DNA from: Microtetraspora glauca
GTDB lineage: Bacteria > Actinomycetota > Actinomycetes > Streptosporangiales > Streptosporangiaceae
Assembly: GCA_001570385.1 (NCBI GenBank)
Contig: BBYL01000007.1
Location: forward strand, 868,001 to 932,000
Reading direction: 5' to 3'
Length of the DNA stretch: 64,000 nt
Shown: positions 1-9,090 of the stretch, one piece after another
How the letters are laid out: each line of letters begins with the position of its first letter
How positions within the stretch are numbered: position 1 is the stretch's first letter
Program-made: the position numbers and the translations under genes
Notes under the pieces: model-generated
The model's input: only the letters and a program-made list of their open reading frames with translations
What the model was told of the DNA's origin: nothing
Databases searched by the model: none

Positions 1-48
1 CGCGGATATCGTGTGACAACAGGTTTCCCAGCAGAGGTAATGATCGTC

Positions 49-366
49 GTGGAATCAGCGCTCAAGCCGTACCGTGTCATGGCCTACATCGTCGGCGTGA
101 TGCTGCTCCTGCTCTGTGTGGCCATGGTGGTGAAGTACGGATTCGACAACGGCTCCCTCGTCGCCGTCGTGGGGCCGGTCCACGGCTTCCTGTACATGAT
201 CTACCTGCTGGCCGCGCTCAACCTGGGACTCAAGACGCGCTGGCCGGTGAAGTACCTGCTGCTGGTGCTGATCGCGGGCACCATCCCGTTCCTGTCGTTC
301 GTCGTCGAGAAGAACGTCACCGAGCGGGTGAACCGTCAGATCAAGGCGGCTGCCGCCACGGCCTGA
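49..366 (+). CDS. DUF3817 small integral membrane protein
   Basis: A protein of about 105 residues with three hydrophobic stretches: RVMAYIVGVMLLLLCVAMVV near the N-terminus, a central VGPVHGFLYMIYLLAAL segment and a C-terminal YLLLVLIAGTIPFLSFVVE segment. The GPxHGFLY core is typical of the DUF3817 family, whose biochemical role is unknown. I prefer the GTG at 49 because AGAGGT lies about 8-10 bases upstream. ATG 40 is too close to that Shine-Dalgarno, GTG 13 has none, and the frame is open to the window edge. A strong hairpin at 378-408 follows the stop. Confidence 0.75.
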   Translation: MESALKPYRVMAYIVGVMLLLLCVAMVVKYGFDNGSLVAVVGPVHGFLYMIYLLAALNLGLKTRWPVKYLLLVLIAGTIPFLSFVVEKNVTERVNRQIKAAAATA

Positions 367-377
367 CCGAGAACGAT

Positions 378-408
378 GGCGCCCGTGACCTCAACGGTCA
401 CGGGCGCC
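378..408. terminator. Rho-independent-type hairpin
   Basis: GGCGCCCGTGACC (378-390) pairs perfectly with GGTCACGGGCGCC (396-408) across a 5-base loop. It lies 12 bases after the DUF3817 stop and before the convergent gene ending at 462, so it can serve both. There is no U-tract, which is usual in high-GC actinomycetes. Confidence 0.75.
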
Positions 409-461
409 ACTGCGTCGATACCAGTCGGTCGCCACCAGGTGGTGCGCGGCCTCAGCGGAGT

Positions 462-653
462 TCAGCGCCCGATCTGGCGGCCTCTGATCCGGCGCAGCCG
501 CTTCCGCTGGGACTCGTCGAGCATGAAGTAGGCGACGACCGGTGCGCCGAGGACTCCGAGCACGACGAGCCAGGCGATCAGGCCCGGCAGCAGCCAGAGC
601 GAGAGCACGGAAACCACAGCCGCGCCGATGTAGTACTTCCCGAGTGGAGACAT
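462..653 (-). CDS. small membrane protein, unknown function
   Basis: About 63 residues from the ATG at 653. Two hydrophobic segments (YYIGAAVVSVLSLWLLPGLI and WLVVLGVLGAPVVAYFML) are followed by a strongly basic tail rich in Arg (QRKRLRRIRGRQ). An in-frame GTG at 698 would add 15 residues. The basic tail suggests a cytoplasmic C-terminus by the positive-inside rule. I do not recognise a family. Confidence 0.55.
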   Translation of the reverse strand: MSPLGKYYIGAAVVSVLSLWLLPGLIAWLVVLGVLGAPVVAYFMLDESQRKRLRRIRGRQIGR

Positions 654-733
654 TGTCCGGGCCTTTCCGTCCAGAGCGTCGCCTGTGACAACGTCCACGG
701 GCGCGGCCGAGTTCCTGGCGGTGCCGCGCCGGG

Positions 734-1324
734 CTACTCGCCGCCGGTCTTCTTGCCCATCGCCTTGCGGATCACGTCCCGCGCCCGATCCATGATCGCG
801 GCGGGCGGTCCGAGCAGCAGGTTCGCCGCGCCCGACTCGACCCCGGCGTGCGGGTGGGTGGGCGCCAGCGCCTCCGCCGCCTTGACCCCGACGGCCAGTG
901 CGCGCCGCTCGGCCTGGCTCGTCGACGCCCTCAGTTCGGCGAACTCGTAGCGTTCCTCGGCCGCGGCGTGCGCGAACACCGAGGCCCGCAGGATCTCCAA
1001 CTGGCGGGAGAACTCGGTGGTGGAGGTGTCCATGCCGTCCATCTGGGACAGCAACTCCTTGGCCTCGTGCTCCTCGTGCAGCCGGCTGTCGATGATCGTG
1101 TCGCCGTTGACGAGCTTGTGCCGGGCGAAGGGATGCACGATCTCCTCTTCGGCCGTCTCATGTACGGCCAGCAGGCGCAGCAGCCGGCTGAAGGCTTCCG
1201 TGCGGGCGTCGCCCTGGCTCTTGTCGACCTCGTCGAACAGCTCCCTGATGAGGCTGTGCTGCCGCAATAGCAGGTCGATGACGTCGTTCTCACGCATCGT
1301 CTCCGGCGTTGTCTGGCGGTCCAT
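734..1324 (-). CDS. hemerythrin (HHE) domain protein
   Basis: 196 residues. The first about 140 form the four-helix HHE cation-binding fold. Candidate ligands are QH near residue 23, HETAEEE and HPF around 55-65, HEEHE near 84 and HAAAEERYEF near 119. HHE proteins bind a non-haem di-iron centre and serve in O2/NO sensing or iron handling. The C-terminal about 50 residues carry a Pro/Ala-rich stretch. The gene is transcribed alone. The family is clear; the physiological role is not shown by context. Confidence 0.85.
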   Translation of the reverse strand: MDRQTTPETMRENDVIDLLLRQHSLIRELFDEVDKSQGDARTEAFSRLLRLLAVHETAEEEIVHPFARHKLVNGDTIIDSRLHEEHEAKELLSQMDGMDTSTTEFSRQLEILRASVFAHAAAEERYEFAELRASTSQAERRALAVGVKAAEALAPTHPHAGVESGAANLLLGPPAAIMDRARDVIRKAMGKKTGGE

Positions 1325-1379
1325 AGCTCCTCCTTCCGGGTTCTGTCTGGCCTACCCTTACCTACCAGCCGAAACCCAT

Positions 1380-2231
1380 TCAGGAGAGATCATTGCGGCC
1401 CATCCACCGCTCGTGCGCGCCGTACAGGCGCTGCCACAGCTTCTCCCTCTCCGGAGCGGTCACGTCGTCGAGCGTGAGACCGAAAACATCGGCCAGCGCC
1501 CCGAAGTAGTCCTCCGGCCGGTCGAGCGTCGTCGAGGATTCGGGCCCCGCGCCGACCCGCTTCAGGACCAGCCCGGTCAGCTTGTCGAGGCCGGTGATGT
1601 CGCGCCGCTGGATCGCCGCCACCTGGACGAAGCCGGACTCCGGGGACGTGGACAGGTATTCGTGCTTCGCGGCGAAGGCGTCCATCCCGGTCGGTTCCGG
1701 CCGGAAGTCCATGCCGGCGAAGCCGCCGCGGGGGTCGTGATCGAACCGCCAGCCGCCCGGCTCTGCCTCCGACCGGCGCAGGCCGTACCGGAACGGGCCC
1801 TGCGTGTAGGCGCCCTCCACCAGCGGGAGCGGCTCGTGGATCGCGTCGCCGAGCCCGGCGTCCACGAACCACCGCCCGTCCGGATTGCCGTCGGACGGCA
1901 GCCCGGAGACCACGAGCACGAGGTGGTTGCCGTCGGCGCCCGGCGGGTTGTCCGGCGAGTTCTGCACGCCGCCGAAGTGCCGCGTGACCTGGTATCCCAG
2001 CTCCTTGAGCAGCACGGAGAAGGCGCCGTTGAGGTGGAAGCAGTAACCGCCCCGGCCTGAGGCGATCCGCCGGACCGACTCGGCAGGATCCACCGTCGTC
2101 GGGCGGTCCAGCCAGATCTCCAGGTTCTCGTACGCCACCCGCTCGACGTGGGCGCTCTGCAGCCGGAAGAGGGCCTCGACGCTGGGCGGCTCCTCGCTCA
2201 ACCCCAGCCGCCGGAGATATCGGTCAATCAC
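1380..2231 (-). CDS. arylamine N-acetyltransferase
   Basis: 283 residues, the usual NAT length. The cysteine-protease-like triad is visible: Cys64 in RGGYCFHLN, His103 in GNHLVLVV and Asp124 in WFVDAGLGD. NATs move an acetyl group from acetyl-CoA to arylamines or arylhydrazines. The N-terminal MIDRYLRRLGL helix begins at the annotated start, and no better start lies upstream. The gene is divergent from the response regulator at 2318 with under 90 bases between them. Confidence 0.93.
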   Translation of the reverse strand: MIDRYLRRLGLSEEPPSVEALFRLQSAHVERVAYENLEIWLDRPTTVDPAESVRRIASGRGGYCFHLNGAFSVLLKELGYQVTRHFGGVQNSPDNPPGADGNHLVLVVSGLPSDGNPDGRWFVDAGLGDAIHEPLPLVEGAYTQGPFRYGLRRSEAEPGGWRFDHDPRGGFAGMDFRPEPTGMDAFAAKHEYLSTSPESGFVQVAAIQRRDITGLDKLTGLVLKRVGAGPESSTTLDRPEDYFGALADVFGLTLDDVTAPEREKLWQRLYGAHERWMGRNDLS

Positions 2232-2317
2232 CAGCTCAAGGTACTACGGGGGGTACTGCACCGGATCTGCACACGTGAACACGATCTCTCTGCACACGGC
2301 GGTTCTAGGCTGCCGAC

Positions 2318-3007
2318 ATGGCTCCCCCACAACATCGGCGGGTCCTCGTGGTCGAGGACGACGAGACGATCGCGACAGCCGTACGGAACCGGCTGGTCGC
2401 CGAGGGTTTCGACGTGCGCGTCGTCCACGACGGTGAGGCCGCCCTGATCGCGTACGCCAAGGCCGAGCCGGACGTGGTGGTCCTCGACCGCCTGCTCCCC
2501 GGCGTGGACGGCCTCGAGGTGTGCCGCCGCATCCAGGCGGCGCGGCCGGTCCCCGTCCTCATGCTGACCGCGCTCGGCGAGGAGACCGACGTCCTGGTCG
2601 GCCTCGGCGTCGGCGCGGACGACTACATCGCCAAGCCGTTCAGCATGCGGGAGCTGGTCGCGCGGATCCACGCGCTGCTCCGCCGGGTGGAGCGGGCCGC
2701 GGCTCTCGCGCACGAGGACGCGGTGATCCGGGTGGGCGAGGTGGAGATCAACACGGCCGAGCGGCGGGTGTTCGTGCGCGGGACCGAGGCGCAGCTCACC
2801 AGGACCGAGTTCGACCTGCTCAGAAGGCTCGCGGAACGCCCCGGCCAGGTATTCGAGCGGGAGCGGCTTCTGTCGGACATCTGGGGCTTCTCGGAGGCCG
2901 CCGCCACGCGGACCGTGGACAGCCATGTCCGGGCCCTGCGCCGCAAACTCGGCTCCCAGGTGGTCCGCACGGTCCACGGCGTCGGGTACGCGCTGGTCCG
3001 ATCATGA
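2318..3007 (+). CDS. OmpR/PhoB-family response regulator
   Basis: 229 residues: a receiver domain (1-120; acidic pocket VEDDE, phospho-acceptor Asp57 in VVVLDRLLPG, KPF near 108) followed by a winged-helix DNA-binding domain (RTEFDLLRRLAERPGQVF through TVDSHVRALRRKL to HGVGYAL). Its stop overlaps the start of the histidine kinase gene in an ATGA junction at 3004-3007, so the two are translationally coupled and are almost certainly cognate partners. Confidence 0.95.
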   Translation: MAPPQHRRVLVVEDDETIATAVRNRLVAEGFDVRVVHDGEAALIAYAKAEPDVVVLDRLLPGVDGLEVCRRIQAARPVPVLMLTALGEETDVLVGLGVGADDYIAKPFSMRELVARIHALLRRVERAAALAHEDAVIRVGEVEINTAERRVFVRGTEAQLTRTEFDLLRRLAERPGQVFERERLLSDIWGFSEAAATRTVDSHVRALRRKLGSQVVRTVHGVGYALVRS

Positions 3008-6000
3008 GGCCCCTCGACTTCCTCGGCCGGATCAAGGTCAAGCTCGGCATCGTGATCGTGCTCGCCGTGGTCGCGGCCTTCGTGGTGAACGAGGTCGGCA
3101 TCAACTCCGGGTTGACGCGGAACATCCGGATCGCCATCGCGGTCGTGCTCGCGCTGATCATGGTCCAGTTGCTCGCCCGGGGGATGACCAAGCCGCTCCG
3201 CGAGATGGCCGCCGCCGCGCAGACGATCGCCAAGGGCCGGTACGGCATGCGTGTCTCGGCTACGTCCAGGGACGAGGTGGGCGAGCTCGCCCGGGCGTTC
3301 AACGCGATGGCCGCGGACCTGGGCGAGGTGGACCGGCAACGGCGTGAGCTCGTCGCCAACGTGAGCCACGAGCTGCGCACCCCGATCACCGGCCTGCAGG
3401 CCGTACTGGAGAACGTCGTGGACGGCGTGTCGACGCCCGACGTCGACACGCTGGGCACCGCTCTGGCCCAGACGCAGCGGCTGGGCCGCCTGGTCGCCCA
3501 GCTTCTCGACCTGTCGCGGCTCGACTCCGGCGCCCGGTTGATCGAGCCCGAGACGCTCGACATGGTGTCGATGTGCCGCCAGGCCGCGGGCGAGGCCGCG
3601 CTGGCTCGTGACGACGTCACGGTCGAGAGCAGGGTGCGGCCGGGTACGGCGCTGGTCGCCGACCCCGGCCTCCTGGCCCAGGTGCTGGCCAACCTGCTCG
3701 ACAACGCCGTACGGCACAGCCCGCCCGGCGGGACGGTACGGCTGTCGGCGCGCGTGTCGGGGGCCGACGTCGAGATCGCGGTCGTCGACGGCGGCCCCGG
3801 CATCCCGCCATCCGAGCGCGCGCGGGTCTTCGAGCGCTTCTCCCGGCTGGACGCGGGCCGGGCCGCCGACGCGGGCGGCGCGGGGCTCGGGCTGGCCATC
3901 GCCAGGGAGATCGTCGAACTGCACGGCGGCCTGATCCGCATCGCCGACCGCCCCGGCTGCCACATGGTCATCCACCTGCCCGGTCGCGCGGTCGTACGGA
4001 AAACGGCCGAAGTGTCCGCGCCGGAGGCGTCTGCGTCGGTAGCGGATTCGACGCCGGAACCTGAAGGAGCGTCGGAAGCGACGCCGGCTGCGCCTTCTGT
4101 GCCCACGCCCGTGCCCGTTCCCGCCGAATCCGCGCCCGCCGCATCGTCTGAGCGAGTCCCACCGTCGGCAGAGGCGGGGGAGTCGGTAGTGCCGTCACCG
4201 GGGATGGCCGCCGCTTCGGCGGCTTCGGAGACGGAGTCGCCGATTCCGTCGCCGGCTCACTCGCCGGCACCGTCACGGGTTCTTGCCTCGCGCTCATATT
4301 CGGAGTCATCGGTGTCAGAGCCATTGGTGTCGTCGTCCTCAGCGGTGCCGTCGTCGGCGCCCTCGCCTTCGGACTCCTCCGAGCCGGTGCCTTCCGAGCC
4401 GGTTCCTTCGGAAGCCGCTTCGTCAGGGCCGGTTTCGCCGGTACCGGATCCTGCGGCGCCGCCACTCGTGCCCGCGGCACCCCAGGGGCCGCCGATTCAC
4501 ATGCCCTACGGACCCCAGCGACCTCAGGGACCGCAAGAACCCCGAGGCCCCGGACCGCACGGGCACCAGGGGCCGCCCGCTCCGCCCGCGTACGTGCCTC
4601 CGTCGTTGTTCCCCCGGCCCGACCTGCCGGAGGCCCCGCGATGGATGTTGCCGGCGGCGGCGATAGGCGGTCTGGTCGCCGCGGTCGCCATGCCGTACGC
4701 GTCGGTGGGATCGGGGGTCGCGCTGACGGCGGCGGCCATGGGCGTCGCCGCGCTGACCGTGCTGCTGTCGGTCGGGTGGAGGCGGATCACCCCCTGGACG
4801 GTGGGGCTGGGCCTCCTCGCCTACGCTCTCGTGTCGGTGGCGATCTTCCGGGACGCCGACTGGCTGGTGACGCCGTTGCTGCTGGCGGCGTTCGGAATCG
4901 CCGCTCTCGGAGTGTCCGGCGCCGGTACGGGCTGGCTCGGAGTGATCAGGGGCGGCTTGTCCGTCGTCCTCGCCCTGCCGCCTCTGCCCTGGTTCATCTC
5001 CGCGCCGACGAAACGGTTGTTCAAAGGCAGGTGGCTGCTCCCCGCCCTGGGGAGCGCCGGCATCACGGTGGTGCTTCTCGGGGTGTTCGGGCTGCTGTTC
5101 AGCTCGGCCGACGCGGTCTTCTCGGCCTTCGCGCGGGACCTGCTGCAGGCACCCGGATGGACGGCGGAGCTGCCGTACCGGACGTTCCTCTTCGGGGTGT
5201 TCGGTCTGCTCGTGGTCGCGTCCGTCCTGGTCGGCCTGCGGCCCGTCGTCGAGCCCGAGCCGCCCAACCTGCGGGCCCCGGTCAGCCGCATGGTGTGGGT
5301 GGTCCCGCTGGCCGGGCTCGACCTGCTGTTCGCGTCGTTCGTCACGGTGCAGATCACCGTGCTGTTCGGAGGGAGCCGCCGGGTTCTCTCGACGGCCGGG
5401 CTGACCTATGCCGAGTACGCGCGGTCGGGCTTCTTCGAGCTGGTCACGGTGAGCGTCTTCGTGCTGGGCGTCGTCGGTGCCGCCGTCGTCCTCCTCCAGC
5501 TCAGGGGAGCGGCCGACCGCTGGCTCCTCGCGGGGCTGCTCGGGCCGCTGTGCGCGTTCACGCTGGTCATCCTCGCCTCGGCACTGCACCGCCTGGACCT
5601 GTACACCGGGGCGTACGGCCTGTCCCGGCTGCGTGGCATCGTCGAGGCCACGCTCTGGTGGCTGGCCGCGGTGTTCGTTCTCGTTCTCGTGGCGGGCGCG
5701 GTACGGCTGTCGCGCCGCAGGACGACGTGGTTCTCCCGGACGCTGGTGCTGGTCACGGGCCTTTCGCTGCTGGCCTTCGCCGTCTGGAACCCGGAGGCGC
5801 GGGTGGCCGAGACCCAGCTTTCCGTACGCGGGGTGAACCGGCTGGACCACGACTATCTGGCCGGGCTCAGCGCCGAGGCCGTACCTGCCCTGGACCGGTT
5901 GCCCGAGCCGGTCAGAAGTTGTGTGCTGCGAGACGTGGTCGTCGCGAACGACCTGGAACGGCCCGACCCCTGGAACGGCTGGAACCTGGCCAGGGAACGC

Positions 6001-6078
6001 GCCCGTGACGTGCTCCGTCGCCACCCGGTCCAGAAGGACGCCGAGTGTCCGGGTCCCCCGTCCCGATTCCGGGGATAG
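3004..6078 (+). CDS. sensor histidine kinase fused to a DUF4153/DUF4173-like membrane domain
   Basis: 1024 residues from the ATG at 3004, which overlaps the regulator's stop. Order of domains: two membrane helices (about 14-30 and 41-58) with almost no outside loop, HAMP (about 60-110), HisKA with His122 in VSHELRTPI, and HATPase_c with NLLDNAVRHSPP, DGGPGIPP and GAGLGLAIAREI (to about 330). A Ser/Pro/Glu-rich linker (about 335-540) follows, then about 480 residues with many membrane helices. That last part contains LFSSADAVFSAFARD and resembles DUF4153/DUF4173. The kinase has no obvious input domain of its own, so the C-terminal membrane part is a candidate sensor. That is inference. The reading frame is continuous through the linker. 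Confidence 0.85.
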   Translation: MRPLDFLGRIKVKLGIVIVLAVVAAFVVNEVGINSGLTRNIRIAIAVVLALIMVQLLARGMTKPLREMAAAAQTIAKGRYGMRVSATSRDEVGELARAFNAMAADLGEVDRQRRELVANVSHELRTPITGLQAVLENVVDGVSTPDVDTLGTALAQTQRLGRLVAQLLDLSRLDSGARLIEPETLDMVSMCRQAAGEAALARDDVTVESRVRPGTALVADPGLLAQVLANLLDNAVRHSPPGGTVRLSARVSGADVEIAVVDGGPGIPPSERARVFERFSRLDAGRAADAGGAGLGLAIAREIVELHGGLIRIADRPGCHMVIHLPGRAVVRKTAEVSAPEASASVADSTPEPEGASEATPAAPSVPTPVPVPAESAPAASSERVPPSAEAGESVVPSPGMAAASAASETESPIPSPAHSPAPSRVLASRSYSESSVSEPLVSSSSAVPSSAPSPSDSSEPVPSEPVPSEAASSGPVSPVPDPAAPPLVPAAPQGPPIHMPYGPQRPQGPQEPRGPGPHGHQGPPAPPAYVPPSLFPRPDLPEAPRWMLPAAAIGGLVAAVAMPYASVGSGVALTAAAMGVAALTVLLSVGWRRITPWTVGLGLLAYALVSVAIFRDADWLVTPLLLAAFGIAALGVSGAGTGWLGVIRGGLSVVLALPPLPWFISAPTKRLFKGRWLLPALGSAGITVVLLGVFGLLFSSADAVFSAFARDLLQAPGWTAELPYRTFLFGVFGLLVVASVLVGLRPVVEPEPPNLRAPVSRMVWVVPLAGLDLLFASFVTVQITVLFGGSRRVLSTAGLTYAEYARSGFFELVTVSVFVLGVVGAAVVLLQLRGAADRWLLAGLLGPLCAFTLVILASALHRLDLYTGAYGLSRLRGIVEATLWWLAAVFVLVLVAGAVRLSRRRTTWFSRTLVLVTGLSLLAFAVWNPEARVAETQLSVRGVNRLDHDYLAGLSAEAVPALDRLPEPVRSCVLRDVVVANDLERPDPWNGWNLARERARDVLRRHPVQKDAECPGPPSRFRG

Positions 6079-6149
6079 CTGCTTCCCGTCGCATGCGCCG
6101 ATATCGGCGATAACGGCTGGTTTCCTGGGAAAGTGATTGAATCGGGCGT

Positions 6150-7730
6150 GTGAATCTTGACGTGGTGGTCCGGGGCGGCTGGGTGGTCGACGGGACCGGG
6201 GCGCCCCCGTTCCGGGCCGACGTCGGCATCGTGGACGGGCGCGTCGCGATCCTGGGAGATCTCGGACCAGCCGCGCGGGACGAGGTGCCAGGGACGCCCG
6301 GTGAGATCGGTGCCGCCACGGTCATCGACGCGTCGGGCAGGTACGTGCTTCCGGGCCTGATCGACTGCCATGCCCACGGCGACGCGGCCGTGTTCGAGCC
6401 GGAGATCCAGCTCGCGGCGCTACGCCAGGGAGTGACCACGTTCGTGCTCGGCCAGGACGGTCTGTCGTTCGCGCCGACCACGACCCGGGCCGGATTCGAC
6501 TACGCCAGCCGCTACTTCGCGGCGGTCAACGGCGAGCTTCCCGGCATCGACGGGCCGACGGGCGTCTCCGAGCTGCTCGCGGCCTACGACCGCGCCACCG
6601 CGTTGAACACCGCCTACCTCCTGCCGCACGGCACCATCCGGTTCGATGTCATGGGAGCGGCGGAACGGCGTGCCGACGCGGGCGAGCTGCGTGTCATGAG
6701 GGAACGCGTCGAGCGGGGACTGTCCGAGGGCGCCGTGGGCCTGTCGTCGGGCCTGGAGTACGCCCCGGGACGGTACGCCGACGCGGCCGAGCTGGCGCGT
6801 CTCTGCGAACCGCTGGGCGGCCTGCCGTACGTGACCCACATGAGGGGGTACGGCGCGGCGGCGGTGACGGGCATGGCCGAGGCGACCGAGATCGGCGTCC
6901 GCTCGGGTGCCCCCGTGCACATCTCGCACTATCACGGACCGGCGCGGACGCTGCTCCCGCTGCTTGACGACGCCCGGCGGCGGGACGTCGACCTGAGCTT
7001 CGACACCTACCCCTACCTTCGGGGCAGCACGATCCTGGCGATGGTGCTGCTTCCGCCGTGGGTGCCCGCGGCCGACCCGGACCGGGCGATCTCCGTACTC
7101 CGTGCCGAGCCCGAGCGGCTGGCGCGGGAGTGGGAGGGATTCGCCGGGCTGTGGGAGCGGATCACGCTGTCCCACGCGCCGGGGTTCGAGTGGGCGGAGG
7201 GCCTGACCCTGCCCGACGCCGCCACGCGGCACGGCACGGATCCCGCCGAGTTCTGCCGTACTCTCCTGATCGAGACGCGGCTGGAAGCGGGATGCGTGGC
7301 GGCCCGGCCCGACGAGGGACCGGAAGGCGAGGAGTCGGTCCGCGCGATCCTGCGCGATCCCGGCCACACCGGGGGCTCCGACGGCATCTACGTGGGCGGT
7401 CATCCGCATCCCCGGGGGTTCGGCGCGTTCGCCCGCTATCTGGGCAGGCACGTCAGGGAACTGGGCGATCTCACCTGGGAGCAGGCCGCCGTCCATCTCG
7501 CGTCGCACCCCGCCCGCCGCTTCCGCCTGCCGGAACGCGGCCTCCTGCGCCGCGGCCAGGTCGCGGACCTGATCGTCGTCGACCCGCTGCGGGTGGCCGA
7601 CACCGCCACGTACGAGAACCCGCGTTCCCTCGCGGTCGGGATCGACGACGTGCTGGTCTCCGGTGTCCCGGTGCTCGCGGGAGGCGAGCCGACCGGGGCC
7701 ACCCCGGGCCGGGCACTACGACCCTCCTGA
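6150..7730 (+). CDS. N-acyl-D-amino-acid deacylase (amidohydrolase)
   Basis: 526 residues from a GTG start. The N-terminal small beta domain (VVVRGGWVVDGTGAPP...VLPGLID) leads into the metal motif His74-Ala-His76-Gly-Asp in IDCHAHGD. Later family features are LSSGLEYAPGRYA, HISHYHGPA and FDTYPYLRGST, all typical of D-aminoacylases. The reaction releases a free D-amino acid from its N-acyl form. It is first of four same-strand genes (6150-10681), upstream of a PLP enzyme and RidA that fit downstream use of the D-amino acid. The binding-site residues that set side-chain preference cannot be read here. Confidence 0.9.
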   Translation: MNLDVVVRGGWVVDGTGAPPFRADVGIVDGRVAILGDLGPAARDEVPGTPGEIGAATVIDASGRYVLPGLIDCHAHGDAAVFEPEIQLAALRQGVTTFVLGQDGLSFAPTTTRAGFDYASRYFAAVNGELPGIDGPTGVSELLAAYDRATALNTAYLLPHGTIRFDVMGAAERRADAGELRVMRERVERGLSEGAVGLSSGLEYAPGRYADAAELARLCEPLGGLPYVTHMRGYGAAAVTGMAEATEIGVRSGAPVHISHYHGPARTLLPLLDDARRRDVDLSFDTYPYLRGSTILAMVLLPPWVPAADPDRAISVLRAEPERLAREWEGFAGLWERITLSHAPGFEWAEGLTLPDAATRHGTDPAEFCRTLLIETRLEAGCVAARPDEGPEGEESVRAILRDPGHTGGSDGIYVGGHPHPRGFGAFARYLGRHVRELGDLTWEQAAVHLASHPARRFRLPERGLLRRGQVADLIVVDPLRVADTATYENPRSLAVGIDDVLVSGVPVLAGGEPTGATPGRALRPS

Positions 7731-7793
7731 CGGGGGTCTCGGTCCAGTACGATCCACCCAGGTGGTCTATACCGGGGCAAGGGGGGCGGCGGC

Positions 7794-9068
7794 GTGCACA
7801 TCGCGGATGGCCTCGGCGTTCCCGGCGCCGCGCCCGAAGCCGCTCAGGACGTGCTGATCGACTGGAGCACGCGCGGTTTCCTGCACACCGGGGAACCGGT
7901 CAGCGGGCGCGATTTCGTCGCGGCGCGGCACTCCCTTTTCGACGGGAGCTTCACCTGGCCGCTGCTGGTCGTGAAGCGGTCCGCGCTCGACCACAACATC
8001 GCCACGCTCGCCGCGTTCACCCGGAGTCACGGGCTCGCGTTCGCCCCGCACGGCAAGACCACCATGGCGCCCGCGATCTTCAAGGCCCAGCTCGATGCCG
8101 GCGCGTGGGGGCTGAGCGCGGCGACGCCCGGGCAGGCGCTGGTCTACCGCGGCCTCGGCGTGCCCCGGGTGCTCCTGGCGAACGAGATCGTCGACTCCGC
8201 CGCGCTGCGCCGGCTGGCGTACGAGGTGGAGCGGGGGCTGGAGTTCCTCTGCTACGCCGACTCCGTGGAGGGGGTGCGGATCCTCTCCGACGCGGCCGGC
8301 GCCGTGCCGTTCCGGGTCCTCGTCGAGCTGGGACACATGGACGGGCGCACCGGTTGCCGGAGTCTCACCGAGCTGCTGGAGGTCGCCGAGGCCGTACGGA
8401 GATCTCCGGGTGTGGAGCTGGCGGGCGTGGCGTGCTACGAGGGCACCCGGTCGGGGCCGGCCGAGGTGCGGGACACGCTCCGCGAACTCCGTGCGGCGGC
8501 CGAGGCCGTCTCCCCGTACGTCGACGGGCGGCTCGTCGTCTCGGCGGGCGGGAGCGCCTGGTTCGATCTCGTCGCCGAGGAGCTGGCGCCCCTGGCCCAT
8601 CCGCGTGCGGAGCCGGGCCGGTCGCGGTCCGCGGGCGCGCTCGTGCTCCTGCGGAGCGGCGCCTACGTGGCCCACGACGACGGCTTCTACCGCGAGGTCA
8701 CGCCGTACAACCGGATCGAGGGCGAGCTGCTCCCCGCACTCGAGGCGTGGGCGCAGGTGCTGTCGGTGCCCGAGCCCGGTCTCGCGCTGGTCGGGATGGG
8801 CAAGCGCGACGTCCCGTACGACATCGACCTGCCGATAGTGCGGACGGTCGGCGGCCGGACACCCGGGTGGCTGGACCGGGCCAGGGTCGTCAAGGTCCAG
8901 GACCAGCACACCTACCTGCGCTTCCCGCCGGGGGAGGAGGGGGTGCGGCCGGGCGACCTGGTGTCGTTCGGCGTGTCCCATCCCTGCACCGCGTTCGACA
9001 AGTGGCGGGTGATTCCGGTGGTTGATGATGACTATGTCGTGATTGATTTGATCAAAACATATTTCTAG
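7794..9068 (+). CDS. D-serine dehydratase / D-threonine aldolase-family PLP enzyme
   Basis: 424 residues from GTG. The fold-type III alanine-racemase-like barrel includes PLP lysine 88 in APHGKTTMAP. A C-terminal beta domain ends with HPCTAFDKW, the zinc-site motif of D-serine dehydratase and D-threonine aldolase enzymes. An N-terminal extension of about 50 residues is like that of proteins annotated as amino-acid deaminase. The gene follows the D-aminoacylase by 63 bases and precedes ridA by 22. If it acts as a dehydratase, the 2-aminoacrylate it releases would be the substrate of the RidA next door. Aldolase activity is the alternative. Confidence 0.85.
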   Translation: MHIADGLGVPGAAPEAAQDVLIDWSTRGFLHTGEPVSGRDFVAARHSLFDGSFTWPLLVVKRSALDHNIATLAAFTRSHGLAFAPHGKTTMAPAIFKAQLDAGAWGLSAATPGQALVYRGLGVPRVLLANEIVDSAALRRLAYEVERGLEFLCYADSVEGVRILSDAAGAVPFRVLVELGHMDGRTGCRSLTELLEVAEAVRRSPGVELAGVACYEGTRSGPAEVRDTLRELRAAAEAVSPYVDGRLVVSAGGSAWFDLVAEELAPLAHPRAEPGRSRSAGALVLLRSGAYVAHDDGFYREVTPYNRIEGELLPALEAWAQVLSVPEPGLALVGMGKRDVPYDIDLPIVRTVGGRTPGWLDRARVVKVQDQHTYLRFPPGEEGVRPGDLVSFGVSHPCTAFDKWRVIPVVDDDYVVIDLIKTYF

Positions 9069-9090
9069 GGACTTCCAGGAGTTGTGAGAC

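Noticed and set aside
2521..3003. Upstream extension of the histidine kinase frame into the response-regulator gene
   Set aside because: It is the shadow of the regulator in another frame. The ATG at 3004, overlapping the regulator's stop, begins the real protein with a proper membrane helix.
4423..6024. Long minus-strand reading frame opposite the kinase membrane domain
   Set aside because: Its composition (Arg/Gln/His/Pro-rich, no fold signature) is that of antisense high-GC sequence. The plus-strand frame has clear domains.
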